64,000 bases of DNA from Acanthaster planci (GCF_001949145.1 NW_019091382.1:1470500-1534499), one strand, 5' to 3'; numbered from the stretch's first letter, positions 1 to 14,136 are shown. The notes: a model not told the origin generated them from the sequence alone. A program made the numbers and translations.

Positions 1-2179
1 ATTTTTAAAATTATGGTAATTTTTGTTTGTAAACATGAAATTCTTCGCATGATGTTTTTAAAGAGTTTGTCAACTTTGATATTTTGCCATGTTCTTGGAG
101 GATTTACCAAAGAGTGTGTCCAGATGCACAGTTGCTGGGAATGAATTTAACTCTTTTTTCCTTTTAATTAGTGAATTTTCAGTGAAAAGTTATTGCATCA
201 GGGCCATCTCCATTTCTTCTTGATTCACAGTAACCCCAGACAACACTCTTTGCCTTACCTCACATTCAAATGCTCGTCACTGCAATCAAATTACTGGAGA
301 TCGGTTGCTGCACCACTACCTCTTTTTATCAAACCCCCCCCCCTCATTCCACGGAGGAAATATGACTTGTTATTTTCTGGGCTCGCTCCAGGCACCGCTA
401 GCATTGGCCTCCGTAATGATGGCCTGGCGTCGCGGGTGAACACGATGTAAAACGATCAACGTTAGGTTCGAGCCAGGGAAAGACAAACGATCGAGCCGTC
501 TTAATCGTTTCGCGATGGAATTTTTTTTTTTTTTTTTACCTCATTCTTTCTTCTTCCTCTGGATCACAAGGAAAAACCAATCCGTTTCGTCTTCCGCCGT
601 CAGAGTTGGACAAAAGGTAATAGAAATTGTTGCGAGTCAGACGAGAGACTGCTTGTCTGGACAACTCGGGCTCCTCCCCGAATTTAATTGTCGCCGTAAT
701 AGTGTTCGAATGTCCAAGGGAAAAAAAAGAGAGAGAGAGAGATTTGCATTGTTGAAAAGGAAACAAGAATTCTAGTAGCGGTAATTATTGCGATTGAATT
801 AGTCATTGTCGCCGGCACTGACATGGCTCGGGACAGATGGTTTTTGATGTTTATTTGTTCTCCGTTGGTTACATTAATGCATGCATCAAGTAGCAGCAGT
901 GCAGGGTTGCGCCAGCACGCACGCACGCACCGGATCCTCTCCATTGCACATTACCCTCCGACAGACAGACATTTGCATTCAGAGAGGGAAAATGTGTCAG
1001 TACAAAGAGATGGTTGATTTTTTTTTTTGCAAATTCTTCCAACAAAGTGTGACTGCAGTTGCATGAAGATAGAGTGTTCATTGATTGAAGAAATGAAGTT
1101 GGGGGAGGGGGGGTGGTGGTATTATTCAGAGGAGGCTTACGTCTCGTGCAGTGCTCTCGTTAACTGACTCCTTGGCGGTTGTTAATGTCAGCATGATGGT
1201 CGGCGGTTGAGCTCATTTATTGGGTAAATACGACTTGCATTCGGGATGATTTTTGGGTGCTACGCTTGAGAAATGTCCGGCAAGCTGCCAGCAAGGAAGA
1301 ATGCAGCGGCGAGATATACTGGCCGACTGCCAAGCAAGCTTTTGCCAGGCAAGCATTTGTGTCATGTAACTCCTTACATCACGCTGTTGAAAAAAAAAAA
1401 AAAAAAAAAAGCAGACAGTGGCACTTTCGTGTAAATTACCATCATGGTCAGCATGGCTTGCGGGGAAAAGATGCTTTTTTGTCCCCTCTCCTTTTACTTG
1501 CTTTTTATCTGTCACGGGTAGTCCAGTGCCATTATCGAGGTGTCCCATCACGGGGCCTGGACGGATGAGGGGATGGGAAGCGAAATTTTGCAAAGATGCA
1601 TTGCCTCGACTTCAAATGCCTGGCAGAATCGCAGGCACTGAATGGAAGCGTGGGAAAACATTTTCCATCTGCGGCACGGTTTTCCTTGTCCTTTAAGTCG
1701 GTCCAAATTTGAGATGGGCAGGAGCTTAGAAATGACGTGAAGAGGGCTGGTTTGGAAGTGACTGTGTTGAAGTGCCTAAGATTTCGCTAGAAATTAGGCA
1801 AAACAATCCAAGTAGAAAATTCTTGTGTGTTTAGTTCAGTTTTTCACACTTTTATTGCCTCACAATGAGAGCAATTTCAAAGCTATTTTTCTGAATAAAG
1901 CTAGTAGTCCGTAGTCCTCCAACACTTGAAGGGCTGAGAGGGTTAAAGGAAGTTTTGGTGTCTGTACAAGTCACGTTTCATTGAAACAAAATGACTTGGC
2001 AACGGTGTTCATACCAGAGAGTAAGAAATGAATGATTTATTGCAAGGAACCATTTTGGATCTTCCCCAAATGGGCCATCTTGGTTCATTTCTCCTCCTTC
2101 CCAGGGCATCGATCCAGTCTCGCCATGTAGAGTTGTAGTGGCAGGGTCTTCCCCTCTCTGAAGACTGTAATATCCTCCC
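1..2179. other. Non-coding DNA, no gene recognised
   Basis: No exon-like segment is visible: open frames are short, lack recognisable domains and run through homopolymers (C10 at 334-343, T-runs near 520, 1020 and A20 near 1390). A GA dinucleotide run lies at about 731-742. Given the Eph exons downstream, this is either upstream intron or 5' flank; nothing in the sequence decides between them. Confidence 0.6.
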
Positions 2180-2641
2180 TAGGGCTGTGCCAAATATCTG
2201 AATATTCAATCGATTATTGAATATTTGAATAGTATTTTCCGAATTTGAATATTTGAATGCAAAATTTATGAAAAGGAACAGGGAATTTCCTTTTTTTTAA
2301 ATGAGAAAAATTGCACTACGGAGGCTTGTTTCAAGCAGATTCAAATGAAGAACGATTCAAAATGTAAATTATTCATTACACAGTTTAAAAGGAATAGAAA
2401 TTTTCAACAGGGCTGGAAGTATTGTTCATCTCTTAATCTTGCTAAATCGTGGCTGGAGTTACTTCTAGATGTGAGAAGCTATTATAGTGATTATAATGTA
2501 CAGTTGTGTGCATTATTACAATTGATTTTGTATATGGTTGGTTCCTCAACAATCTGCCAGTCTGTACAACCGGATATTCGGATATTCGATCAAAATTGAA
2601 GGTGGAATGACTAGTGACTTATTTGAATTGACTCAGCCCTA
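2180..2641. mobile_element. Non-autonomous hAT-type DNA transposon (MITE), 462 bp
   Basis: The element opens with TAGGGCTGTGCCAAAT and closes with the inverted counterpart TTGACTCAGCCCTA, giving imperfect terminal inverted repeats. It is flanked by an 8-bp duplication, ATCCTCCC at 2172-2179 and ATCCTCCA at 2642-2649 (7 of 8 identical). An 8-bp duplication with this kind of terminus is the hAT superfamily signature. The subterminal regions are rich in GAATATTCGAAT-like alternations, common in hAT MITEs. No transposase frame is present, so it must have been moved in trans. One mismatch in the duplication suggests an old insertion. Confidence 0.85.
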
Positions 2642-2649
2642 ATCCTCCA

Positions 2650-5600
2650 AACCGTTTTGGTTGACTTCGAAGGATCGGAGTCAGGGACAAGGAATGTGAA
2701 TTGGCGAGGGTTACGAAGGGGTCTTTCTTGTCTTATCCCGTGTGCGAAAATAGCTTCGTGTCTAGACAATTACATTTGTATCTGCCATTGAAACAACCTT
2801 CAGAAGGTTCCAGGCAAAGAGTCTGTGGCAAGGTGTTGGGACGGAAACTCTGATTTTTTTGTAAACATGTTCTCAAGGCAGTCGCAGTGAACCTGCCGGC
2901 ATAGAATAACACACTTAATCTGACAGCGACTGTTTTTTAATGAGGGCGTCCTCCATAACTCTGAGCAATGCACCTTCACTCTCTCCAGTCTCGTCAGAGA
3001 TATCTGAGAAGTCCGGATAAGCGGGGCTTTCCTACCGCATCTGCGATAACCGATTTAGGAAGTGACATTCAGCGATTTTTTTTTTCCACTCCTTAGATCG
3101 TTGTCTTATCTCTCTTTCTGGGGGGGGGGGACTCTCGCCAAACCTGGAATGCCTCGCTTTTAACCCAGAATGTGGTGCCGGAGCTCGGGAAGGAACTTCC
3201 GTCTAAAAACAACCGTTGAATTAATGTCCAAAAACAAATCCGGACCCAAAATGGACTTGTGGGGTGTATAATCGCGGTACACTTTGCTAGTGCACTCGTC
3301 GGGCCGGAAGGGAAGAAACGTGTGTTACATGGGCAACAGAGTTTTGCGAATGTCATTCTTACCTCTCTTTTTTTTCCCCCCATTGGCAGAAAACATTTAC
3401 CTGTCTTCAGTAAATGTAGGTCATTACATGTAGGCCCTATCTGTCGCATACAGTGCCTAAATAAAACCTGAATAAATCCTTGAATTGTTTTTGATTGTAG
3501 AACCGCTGTTTATGTGGAAGAGAACTTCTGTTCTCGTTTTGTCGTTGTACTCTGCTTTTTGATGAATAATTCAGTGGCACATGATCGATAATCGACCAAT
3601 CAGTTGACAAGGATTTATTTTGCAGTTGTGTAATGCATAATATTGCAATTTTTAGGTAAGCCCGTACATCATTGGATTGTGATCATAATTGCATATTTCT
3701 GGTATAAGCTCAACTACTCTATGTAAATCATGCATGGTATATTTGTCTGGTAATCTCAGAGAGAGATTTGACGAAGAAATTCTGCATTCAGAAGGAACTA
3801 GAGCAAAAGCAACCCTGTGGAATTGGCAAGGGGCATGAAACCTTATTCCGTCTGTTAATAGCCTGGGTGGGTTCGAACCACCGTCACAATGATGTTGAAT
3901 GTGGGAGAAAGCACTGTGCTTAGTCTGACCTTCCCCTGCGGGAAACAGAAAAACCTCCAAAGGAGAGATAGAAACTAACCAAGTAAGTTGGCAGGAAACC
4001 AGTTAAGCTCTTCCAGTACAGACAACGGATTTATCATCTACGTGGCCCGACTGGATGGCTACCGACGGTTACCCTATCAATTATGCATGCGAGACACAGG
4101 TGCTCGGCAGACTGAAATGTCCCGACACGAATGCCAGTGTCCGAGGTGAAGTGTGGCTTGCTATTTTTCTTCCTGGCCTGCTCCGAGTTCTTTTCCGACA
4201 GTGAATTAATCGTTAGAGGGGGGGACTGACTGACAATCATTGCTCATCTTCAATTCAGCCTGTCCCGTTGTTGAGGTCCTAAGCTTTCTTTAAGGGGGGG
4301 GAGGTTTTTTGTTTCTTAGGGGATTAGAACTTGCCATCAGTCTGTACTCCAGCAAGATGAGTTTGTAATTCCACAAAATCCATGGTTGTTTCTGTTTAGG
4401 AATATCGCAAATCTCAGAAAAGTGTTGCGCTGGGACCACTTGGAGTTCTCTTCATAGCTAATTGGGGGCTCACTTGTCCATTTCAAGCGGTAGTGCAGGA
4501 CAGCATACAGTCTTGAATTCCCCCAAGTACTTCCCAGCTCGTTATTGCATAGCTGAAGATTAAGGCTGTTTAGAGATGAAAACAAAGTTACCTAGGCTCC
4601 AATTAACGAGTGTAGGCCCGTACACGTTGATGGTCCAGTCAGCGTCCAACAAGCTCAACCAATTGTTTTCTGTCATAAGATGGCATTCTGCTGCGTGCAC
4701 AGAATTTCTGTCCGTCGTGAAAGTGATTTCTGCAAATTGCTGTCGTTGGTTAGAGCATGTCGGCCGCCGGTGTAGGCCTGCACACAGAGATGGCTCTATC
4801 AGTGTTCCACAAACTTAATCTACATTTGACTTCATGAGATTGCATTTGGCCGCATGCATAAAGTTTGTATTACCCATAAATCTTCAGTAAGTGCAGTCAT
4901 TCAGTTGATTATCCATCTGTCTTCCGCCATAATCATTAACCTCTTTTTCTAGCTCCTAGCCAATCTTTATAAAGGCACTTTTGTGTCCAATGCCTTACAC
5001 CTATCGGGCAACCGTAGCTTGATTAATTGGCAGATCACGGAGGGGACAAAATAACTTGGTTTTCATGCAAATTTCTAAAGTAGACACGCAAAAGGTTTTC
5101 ATTTCCGAATGCCAGTCATTAAAGAAAGATGGATCTTATTTTTCTACCGGTGCGGATTCACTATTCAAAATGATGCATAATTGAACTTGGCCACGTGGGA
5201 TAAATTTCAAATGGAGCGAGGCCATTTCCTTAATATTCCCATTTGTGGCGGAGTTGATGGCTCTTTGTCCTTTATCCCAAGGTTGAGGTCTCTGCAAGTT
5301 TATTCCCCCCCCGCCCTTGATACGAATGGAAATGACACCGTCGCCATGGTTTCAGGATGGCCGAATTTGATTGGAGGATCATTCAGAACTGTGATGAATT
5401 ATTGATTCCATAATCGCTGCATATGCTAACTCCATTCAGTGTGGTTCCAAGTTGCAGCACCTTAGTCAGTGGAAAGATATCATTCAAGCACAGTTGATCT
5501 CTCTTGTTAAAATCAAGCGAGATGCATAACTCAAATGATTTGCTAACATCTGGAGCCACTTTTGGATGTTAGAAAGATTTGTCCGTTCAGTGGGGTTCCC

Positions 5601-7806
5601 CTTATTAAAAAAAAACCTGATCTCGATTTCTTCATTATTGTCCAATAGATTATAATCAATAGCCTATAATCAGGTTCTTTGAATTCACCCAGAAACTTTT
5701 GCTGATGGTGTCATAGCCGCTAAAAAGCTTACTCAGAGGGTGACGATAAGTACACATGACTTTGTTGGTTTGTTGTTTTGTTAGTTTGTCTCCATTGATT
5801 GTTTTGTAGGGGGGGGGAAAAACTGTATAAAATCTAATTGATTGGTTTTAAAGAGTCCAAAGTGCTGGCAAGTTCTCCGGTTGTGTTCGGTAAGGTGGCA
5901 GGGTGTTACTGCTGTGAGGCCTCGGCGGGAGATTTTCACCAACTGCCGTAACCGTTCCACTCTGTCCATGCCAGATCCGGTCGCAGGGAGGGATTACGTC
6001 CCATGCAAGCCAAAAAAAAAAGAGGGAAAAATGGGTTTGTCGTCATCGCCGATCCTAAATGGCAGGAGAGGAGTAGGGTATGTAAGTCCGGCTGGTTTCC
6101 TCTTACCCTGCCTCAGATAGAGAGATGATGGAGCTTCAAAGCTCGGGCTAGCCTGTCTCACAAACGAATCACTCCCTTGCAGCCTGCGCCTTTCCCCATC
6201 GGGCAAGGGTGCCCCTGAGCCCAGGCTAGGTGAGAAGTTGCGACACGATGGGCTTGGTTTTAGTCGGCGGAATCTAGATTGATTCGATTCAATTTAAGGG
6301 TAATACGAGTGCATGTGTTTGAGGCAGAGTGTGCACAGAGGCTGTGTTCCACCAGACTTTATTTTTCGGCGTTTGAGCCTTTTTTCATTTTTCGCCCACT
6401 GCGAGCCCTTGCAACGTCTGCAGCATTTCTTCTCACGAGGCTGGTGTCACTCAGATTTCTAACGCAGAAGGCCTACGGGAGTCATTGTTTTCTTGTCGAC
6501 ACACACATATCACAGTTAGTTTCCAAGTGACGACTTGGTCGTGAATGTGCGCCTGTTTTGTGTCCAATTAGATATGCGTATTCCAGTTAGTTCGTTATTA
6601 ACCATCACATGTTTAATGAAAGAATGTGTGGTTAGCTTGAAATACTTCAAATGATTTTTTTCCCCAGTCTTTGAATAGCTATTTTAGTACTAGTCTGTGA
6701 CAGCGGCTATGATGTGAGCGTGGGAGTTGGGGATGTGTTTATCTTTGCCATGTTTTGACATGTCAATATGAAAAGGCATTGGGAGATAGTGAACTGGGTG
6801 TGTAGAAGCTCGCCTTAGATGAGGAGTCAACCCTCCTGTGGCCCCACAACTCGTTCTTCCTGGCATTTGCATGGAAATTGAACTGTTACATTGGGGGGGG
6901 AGGCGGTCAACCGGGGGCAAATCAACAGTTGGACTGATTTCGCATCGGTTTTTTTCTTCCCCTCGGTTCCCCGTCCTTGATAGATTTTTTTTTTTTTGTG
7001 GCCAAATGGTTATTTGCTCTTTTGCATTGATGCGGGGATCCGGTTACCTACCTCGGTAGATTCCTCTCGAGACCCCCCCTCCCATTCCCCGGTCCGGGAA
7101 CTGTAGTCGCCCAACAAACAGCTGGGAACACAGGAAAAAAGGGGTCACGGTGATGAGTACCAGAGGTCACTTGGGGTCGGGCCCCGAAGAATGGCCGCCA
7201 TTTTGGTTTGTTGACATTCAATTCTTTTGTCCCGGTGTTTGCTGTGCTGTTGTAGCTCACATAATGCCCAAGATTTCTGAAATTCCCGCAATCCGGTTTA
7301 TTTTTGTAAGTTTGACTGTTTTTTTTTTTTTTTTTTTTGCCAGTAGGAAACCTAAGCAGTATTCCTCTGGGATCTTGTAGCAACTTTTTCTCTCTCTTTC
7401 AGAGTGTTTTCTTACTCGGCACTGTTTTCCCGGTGGAGCGCAAAATGAAATATTTGATGCTTGGTCACAGACCCGTCAGACTCGGCTTGCTCTGAATCCT
7501 AATCGGCGTATTCTTCCCAGCTTTGTCGAGAAGCCTCCTTGTTCATATTTACAGAAATGAGAAATTTCGAGGCCCATAGTCCCCATACGTCTCACGCTTT
7601 TTTTTTTCTACACTGGATACAGAGTTCAGTCACTCTTTCTTGCACTTTTTGGGTTTTGCTGACTGTATAGCATTGACTCGGCAGAAAAAAAGTGGACTTT
7701 TCTCTCTTGCCCCTGAAATGTGGCTGCCCTGAAACAAGTCCTCCCTTGCACTTCAAAAAAGCGACAAAATATTTCTCTATTCTCCAAACATGTCTGTCTA
7801 TGAAAA
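2650..7806. other. Non-coding DNA, no gene recognised
   Basis: Only short, domain-free open frames on either strand. Poly-G tracts lie near 3121, 4296, 5810 and 6892 and a C8 at 5305. Apart from the tRNA-like relic near 3870 I see no structured feature. Unassigned intron or 5' flank of the Eph gene. Confidence 0.55.
3869..3935 (-). repeat. Decayed tRNA-like (SINE head) relic
   Basis: Read on the minus strand, GGTTCGAACCC (3879-3869) matches an RNA polymerase III B box. Roughly 45-55 nt upstream on that strand is AAGCACAGTGC, a poor A-box-like match followed by a CTCCCAC segment of the kind seen in tRNA-derived SINE heads. No cloverleaf can be folded, so this is a relic rather than a working tRNA gene. 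Confidence 0.3.
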
Positions 7807-8066
7807 TGTGACCCACTCGGTGAAATTAAGTTATTAAGCCATTTTTTTTTCTGTCATTTTGATTTTGGTTTGCTTCAGAGAGAGCGAGCTTAGCTTGTCA
7901 TTTTGGTGTATGTCTCATTTTGGTCTCCTGACGGAAAATGGACATTGTAGGGTCAAGACCTGGAGGGTTCCCACCGGTTTCCATGGTGTGCAAGATTCTT
8001 TTTAAAGGCCTGCCACCCTGAAGTGGCTCGGGCGACTTGTGACTCATTTTCACAGAGTGGGTCACA
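7807..8066 (-). mobile_element. MITE family 'GTGACCC', copy 1
   Basis: The left end TGTGACCCACTCGGTGAAA and the inverted right end (read on the minus strand TGTGACCCACTCTGTGAAA) form imperfect terminal repeats of about 38 bp. Inside, a segment with TCTCATTTTGG and TCCTGACGGAAAATGG matches the internal part of the copy at 55102-55355 read on the opposite strand, so the two insertions are in opposite orientations. No coding capacity. The target duplication is not clear, so the superfamily is left open. Confidence 0.75.
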
Positions 8067-10332
8067 AATTTTGATTCCCGACCCCGAGGTTTCTCGCCCC
8101 TTTTTGGAGCGACAATGGGCAAGAAAGAAAAGTTGTGTTTCCAGTCACTCAGTGCAACACAGAAACTCTTGCGGAACCTTCACTGTTTTATTCAACAAGA
8201 TGTTTAAAAATAAGCATGTAATAGTCATCTACTGCTTCACTTTAGATTTGAAGCGTAAAAAAAGAGGCGACGTGCTCTCGTGTGCTTGTACCCACATCCG
8301 TCTGCCATCTTTAATTCACTCGTCGTTTGAACATCGAATCGGTGATCACACAGTGCTGACATGCAGTAATAACATGTGCTGCTTTAAATCCAGCATTGTC
8401 ACTTAGTAACTGGTATGTGGTGTGCACACACCCACACAACAGTGCAGAGTGTGGACTCACCTGTGAACAAACGCTCTCCGCGCGATGCAGGAAGGGGAGA
8501 CGTTCTATGGACCGACCCACGCCCACGGGACGTTTTTCTCCTCTCTGAAAAAGAAGTTAAGATGCATTTGTTTTTCGGTTGTAAAAGGAAGCGGGACATT
8601 CTAGGAAACCTTTGGCAAACATCCAGCCGAAAATTGTGTTCCCAGTTCAAGAAAAACGAGTATTTTCACCGAGTTTTCTGATATGCTCGAAAACAAGGGA
8701 ATGTCCAGGCCAGGTATCTAACGCAAGTGTGGGTGAACTGACCATTACCCCACTGTGTAATTTTTAAATGATGTTTACCAATGTACATGTTATGGGGAAC
8801 TTTTTTTTTTTTAATATTTGGCCCCCGCCTTTTTAGTGCTGTCTTTGTTTGCTGCTCATACAGCAACATCAGGGACCTCAGTTTCCACGCCCCTCTCCCT
8901 TGAAACTCCTTTGAACAAACACCCCAACCCAAACTTCTCATCAACAAGACCTCCTTCCCTCCTAACCCTCATTTTACACATTACCCAGGCCAAATTAACG
9001 ACTTCGTCCTTCGATAAAATATATACATAAAAAATTTCGGGGGATAAAAAAGAGAGACCTTGCTCTGCCAACTTCCTCTACTCTGCTACAAAACACACAG
9101 CCCCAAATGCTGAGGACGGCCAGTGCATACATTCTCCGTAAATCGATACTTAGTGATTCTATTTACCACCTCCCAGCTATGGGCATCACTGATCTCCCGC
9201 GCCGAGTTTCCCTCTTCTGTCTCTCCTTCCGCGTCTTCATTTACTTTGACTCGCTATCGGCCCCGTCGCTCCTCAAGCAGTGGTTGACCGACCTGGAAAA
9301 AAATAAAAAAGGAACGGGGTAGATGAAAATGCCAGGCCAGAAAGAAAGATCTGCTTGCCGGCTAAGAAAAAACAAAAGGGAGAGAAAAATTGGAGCTAAA
9401 AACATGCTGGATCTCCAGGGCATGGCAGATACTGCAAATGCATTTGTGATTGACGGTCGTTCATTCCCTTTGGACACAGGCTTTCTCTCTCTCTCTCTCT
9501 GTCCCTCTCTTGTCTGTTTCTGTGTTACAGCTTTTGCGTCATGCAAAGGGTTGCATTCTCTCATTTCCACCCACCTCGCTGACCCCATCCTGGGCCAATT
9601 TTTTTTTTCTCCCTGTCTGCGTTTATGCATATTTTCTTTTTCTCCCGGGAAGAACTTCCTGTAGGATTTTTTTCCAGCTTAGTGGAAAGGCAATGTAGCA
9701 TTGCATAATACTGGTGTTCGGGCACGGCTTTTTGTTTTATTTAATTAAGGGGAGGCCAGAAGTCTGAAGATACAAGTCCATCTGCCTCTGTCTCGATCAC
9801 TTCCCGAGACAGAAATCATCTGTTGCAATGTGTAAACAAGCGTTGGCAGGTTTTCAAGAAATGGAAATGGTCTTTTATTAGAATGGTTTGCCTTGTTCAC
9901 CTGTGCTGTGAGGTGAAATGTTTGGGGTTAATTTCATTGTACGGTCAGTGGAGTGTGTCTGCTTGTAACGGGCGGGCGCAGGGAGTGTAAGGGGAGAGCT
10001 TCTAAAATTCTCATCTCAGAGCACCGAGATGTTTACGTCGATGTAACTGATTCAAATGTGCTAGGGTTCTCAGTCCTCAAATGGCACCAACTATAGCACA
10101 TTTCGAATGAAAAAACAGAGTCCAGTTTTGTCTGTAAAGCCTAACAGATATTCAATAAACTGTCTTTTTACAGGGAAATATGGCTTGCTATTTAAGCATG
10201 TAGTCCGGTTTTAACATTGGTTCAGGGGAAAGTGTTGTAATGTTTGAAGCTGCAGTGAGATTTTGCACTAAAAAGGACACTAGCAGAGGGGCGTAGGAAG
10301 AAATCTCTGTTATCAAAACCTAAATTGTATAA
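8067..10332. other. Non-coding DNA with microsatellite
   Basis: No exon recognised. A CT dinucleotide run at about 9484-9500 and several T-runs are the only structures. The frames open here are shadows of low-complexity pyrimidine-rich DNA. Confidence 0.55.
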
Positions 10333-10576
10333 GGGTAATTCCAGAAATTAGGGGTCCATTTTTTTGTGTCCCTGTCACATCTGACGTTTGATTTTGTAAG
10401 TTCAGAACAGATTTTCTAATTTCTAAGAGTGATGAGTGAATGCAAATTACCTGCCAAACAAATAGAAATAGTTCGAAATCAATTCCGGCGACATTTCCAC
10501 GTCAAATAACAAAGGTCAGATGTAACAGAGACACAAAAATGTCACACTTTTGGACCCCTAATTTCTGGAATTACCC
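10333..10576. mobile_element. MITE with about 60-bp inverted repeats, 244 bp
   Basis: The first 25 bases beginning GGGTAATTCCAGAAATTAGG are repeated perfectly, inverted, at the other end, and the match continues with small gaps through a shared CATCTGAC block. ATAA sits immediately outside both ends and may be a target duplication (10329-10332 and 10577-10580). The interior, about 120 bp, encodes nothing. The superfamily is unresolved because a 4-bp duplication is not diagnostic. Confidence 0.8.
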
Positions 10577-13500
10577 ATAATGTAGGTCACCAAGGGAATT
10601 TAAAAGGCAGAATTTGTTCGAGTCCTTTATTTCCTACCTGCCACAAGATTGAAGAATGAAAAGGCTACTCTGTGAACCTTCTGCACAATAGTGTTGCAAC
10701 CAGGTTTTTTTCCCCGCGCGACCTGCAATTATTGTGAGGAATCTCTGTCTCTGCGTCCTTCTCTTGCCGTATTCATTCCATCTGAACCCACCGATCCTGA
10801 GCTGGGGGGGGGATGCCATTACCGGAACATGTCCGCAGATATCTCCATCAAGGCACAGACTGGGTCGGATCGTGTTCCCAGCCGGGCCAATCTCGCCCTC
10901 CCTTTTTTTTTCTCTTTCCCCCGAAAGCGGCGTTCTCTGTTACCGCGTTTCCCGTGGCTTGACCTGGTTTGCGATAACTTAATGAGCGTCGTGTGCGCGA
11001 CACGGATACGCGCGGTAGATTGCACTTTGGGGCAGTGATACGGTACAGGTCGTTATGTTTCCAACCTGCCTGCCTCGTCTTTTATCCCTAGTTCCGTTCT
11101 TGTACCTCGTGGCTGAGACAGTCCAATATTAAGAGTATCAACCAGTTTGCCACGGCGTCCAAATGATATCTAAACACCTCGTGTTTTTTTTTTTTTGTTT
11201 GACGTTAATAGCCTGCAGTTATTGAGAAATCTCATATGCGGCCAGAAATCCAATGAAGGTTACAGGAAAAAAAAACTGTTAAAAAAGACACATCGACCCG
11301 AAAGCGTTTGGCAAACTATTTGCTCGTCATCTGTCATTTCATTTCCCCGGTTGTATTTATTAGACTGAGCTTGGAGTCAAAAATGCCAAAGCAGGGAGCT
11401 TTAAATAGCTTCATAGACTGAGAATTTGTTTGTAGATCAACCTATTTCACCTTTAGTTTTAGTAGGAGGCAGGGCAGCATTTGGATACATCCAAAAGAGA
11501 GGTTTTCATTATCCTGATTTGTAAAAAGAAAGAAGCATTTACATGTAGATTTGATTGATAGTATATGTGTTAGTGGTTAGTGTAGTAAATGCAGTGCTGT
11601 TTTTGCAGGATTCCAGACAAGCCTTGTGGCAGAGACCTACATTTTTAAATGGTCTGCTGGCTCTGTGCTATTCTCTTTTTGTCTGAACTGTATCAGAGGG
11701 AATTTCTGATAAAAACATAAAGTTTGCCCTTGTTATTAGAGATCATGTGATGTATGTTGCCTTGGTGATAAGTCCAGAGTGTGCACGCACTCGTAGTTAT
11801 GAAGGCATCTTGTGGGATGTCCCAATGAATCCACAGTGTTGGGGGTCTTTGAATTTTTCTGAGTCTTTTTTTTTTTGAGTTGGATCTTCAAAGGCTAGAG
11901 GGCACTTGTGCAAACTTTAAATTGCAGCATTTGGGTACATAATGCGTGGTTGATGCCGGGTGCATTTTTTTCTTGTCCTGTTTTGGGTGGAGAATGCGTG
12001 AAGGATACTTCCTGCCAGTTCAGTACATTCCTCTACATCTCAGCTGGAAACGCTTCCATTCCAAGCCAGGTCGTTCACGGTTGGCCGAACGGCAGAGCTG
12101 TCGTCCCACAATGGGCAACGACAGCCTAATTACTGTTCCCCCCCCAAATCAGGAACAGAAATTGGTATCCAGTTGAAGGGAGTCGCCCTTGAGCAGATAT
12201 ATAACACTTGCAAGGAGGTTGCCCGAGGCAAGGTGTAGGAGATGTCATTTTTCGTTTGGGTGGTAGCAATCTTGGACCTCATCACTTTTCTGGAAAATTC
12301 TCGAAGGGTGTTGCAGCCCCCTGGCTTTTGTGAGATGATACTATAGTCTGTCAGTATTAACCAATATGCACCTATTAAATTTTAGGTGCGCATTAAAGTG
12401 CGCATCTCGGTTGGATGTCTGTCATCTCTGTCTAGTTCCCGGAAGGCAAAGCAACATCCTGGAATATGGATTGGTGTCGCAGATGATTTGCACCAGCTTG
12501 GACATTTCAGCCAGTGCTGCCGTACGTACGTACGGGGGCAGAGCCTGAGACCCATCCAGATCAGTTGGCTGTGGCTTGGAATTGTGCATGCGCCAGTGGC
12601 ACATGCTTGAAGCCGCTAGTTGCCAGCCTCCCTCTACATGTTCACCGTATTCAGCCCGAGCAGAGTAATTTTTTGGACTCTGGCTTTGCAAGGACGGCGA
12701 TGTGATTTGGATCAGTTTGGATCATCTGAACTTTTCACTTAAACCACACAACGACGTAGGTTCCATTTCAAAGTGATCAGCAAGTAACTGTCATTCACCT
12801 CTATGACCTGTTTCTGTGCAGTTCTGTTTAATAATTTGATCAGCGTCGCTACAAAGCTGGAGGACTCCTGTTTTGAGTGGCCATAGCAACAGCGTCCCCA
12901 GCTGAATTCCCACAAGCTATTTTTTTTTGCTGCAGCTCATCGGAGTTTCTTGGCAGAGGAGATCTTGTTATGATCTTATTTCCAGTCTGCATTTCATCCC
13001 AACAGCCTTAGGACTGTAGTTAATCTTGAAATAACCAACCAAGCTGGCAGTCTTTTTCAGCCCTCTGGTCCAACCCCCAGAAGGTACATGTAGCTCTTCA
13101 CAAGACTTGTTAAGCAAAAAGAATGTTAATGGCTCAATTACCATTAACCCCACACCAACCATACATGGGGTCCAACAAAGCAAATTGTGATAAATGGGCA
13201 TAATGATCTCTCTTGGGCACCAGAAAGCCCACAGGTGGTTATTGAGTTGGGTTTTGCTTTGTTTTTTTCTCTCTTTCTTACTCCTTCTAAGGCTTAATGA
13301 TGTTGCTGTATTCTGCGCCTGGTAGTGTCTACTCCTTGCTTATTCAGGCTTCACCTCTCATCACCCTAGCCCTACACTGAGGAGCTCCCTTCTGGCAAAG
13401 TCCAAATAAAAGACGAGGAAAGCCTTGAACGTTTGTCTGTCCCACATCCCTCCTGCAGGCAACTCGTTCTGTTTCAGGTGTCCTGTCCACAGCCAGTTTC

Positions 13501-14118
13501 CCATTTGTGGGCTGGGCGATGTGCGCGGTGTATTCTTGTATCCAGCTGGACAGAGAGTTGACGTAATTGAAAGGAAAGAGAGGCTCTTTATTTTCCCCAG
13601 CAAATTGCTTCACTCCTTGTCCTGAGAAATCTGACACCCGGCACCCTGTGGTGAGCCGGACTGTACCAAGCTCTTGGCAGCTCAAAAAACTGGTCTACGT
13701 TTTGTTGGTTGATCCGTAGTTCTTCAAAGAGTCATTGGAGAGGGGCAGTTTTTTACCTGTCAAAGACACACAGGATTCATTCACAGATTTATCCAGTCGA
13801 AATGGCTTGAGAGGAAAAGAGGCATTTGAAGTGATTGATTTCAAGACTGTTTGGAATCCTTCGGGCAGTTTTGGCTAGATTACTGTTCGGTCACTGAGGA
13901 AAAAAAGGGGACTTTCTGTGAAGAAGACTTTCAGTGTTCAGAAGTCAGGAGAAGCCAGCTATGGAGGTACAGCATGTCTGTGATGACCCAGGACTGCGTA
14001 CAATTAGGAGAGTGCCTCGTCATGTCCGTCAATTTTTGGCGTTTGTGGAATCGAAAGTGACACCACACCTTGTTGTAATTTTGGAGACTTCCACTTTCCG
14101 CGTTTCAAAAATTTTTGT

Positions 14119-14136
14119 CAACTAATTAATTAGTTG
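14119..14136. repeat. Perfect 18-bp AT-rich palindrome
   Basis: CAACTAATTAATTAGTTG is a perfect palindrome containing overlapping TAATTA cores, the generic homeodomain recognition sequence. It could act as a paired homeodomain site or be a chance AT-rich palindrome. Confidence 0.4.

Noticed and set aside
731-742. GA, CT and CA dinucleotide runs here and near 9484, 31123, 43578 and 61940
   Set aside because: Ordinary short microsatellites with no evident further structure.
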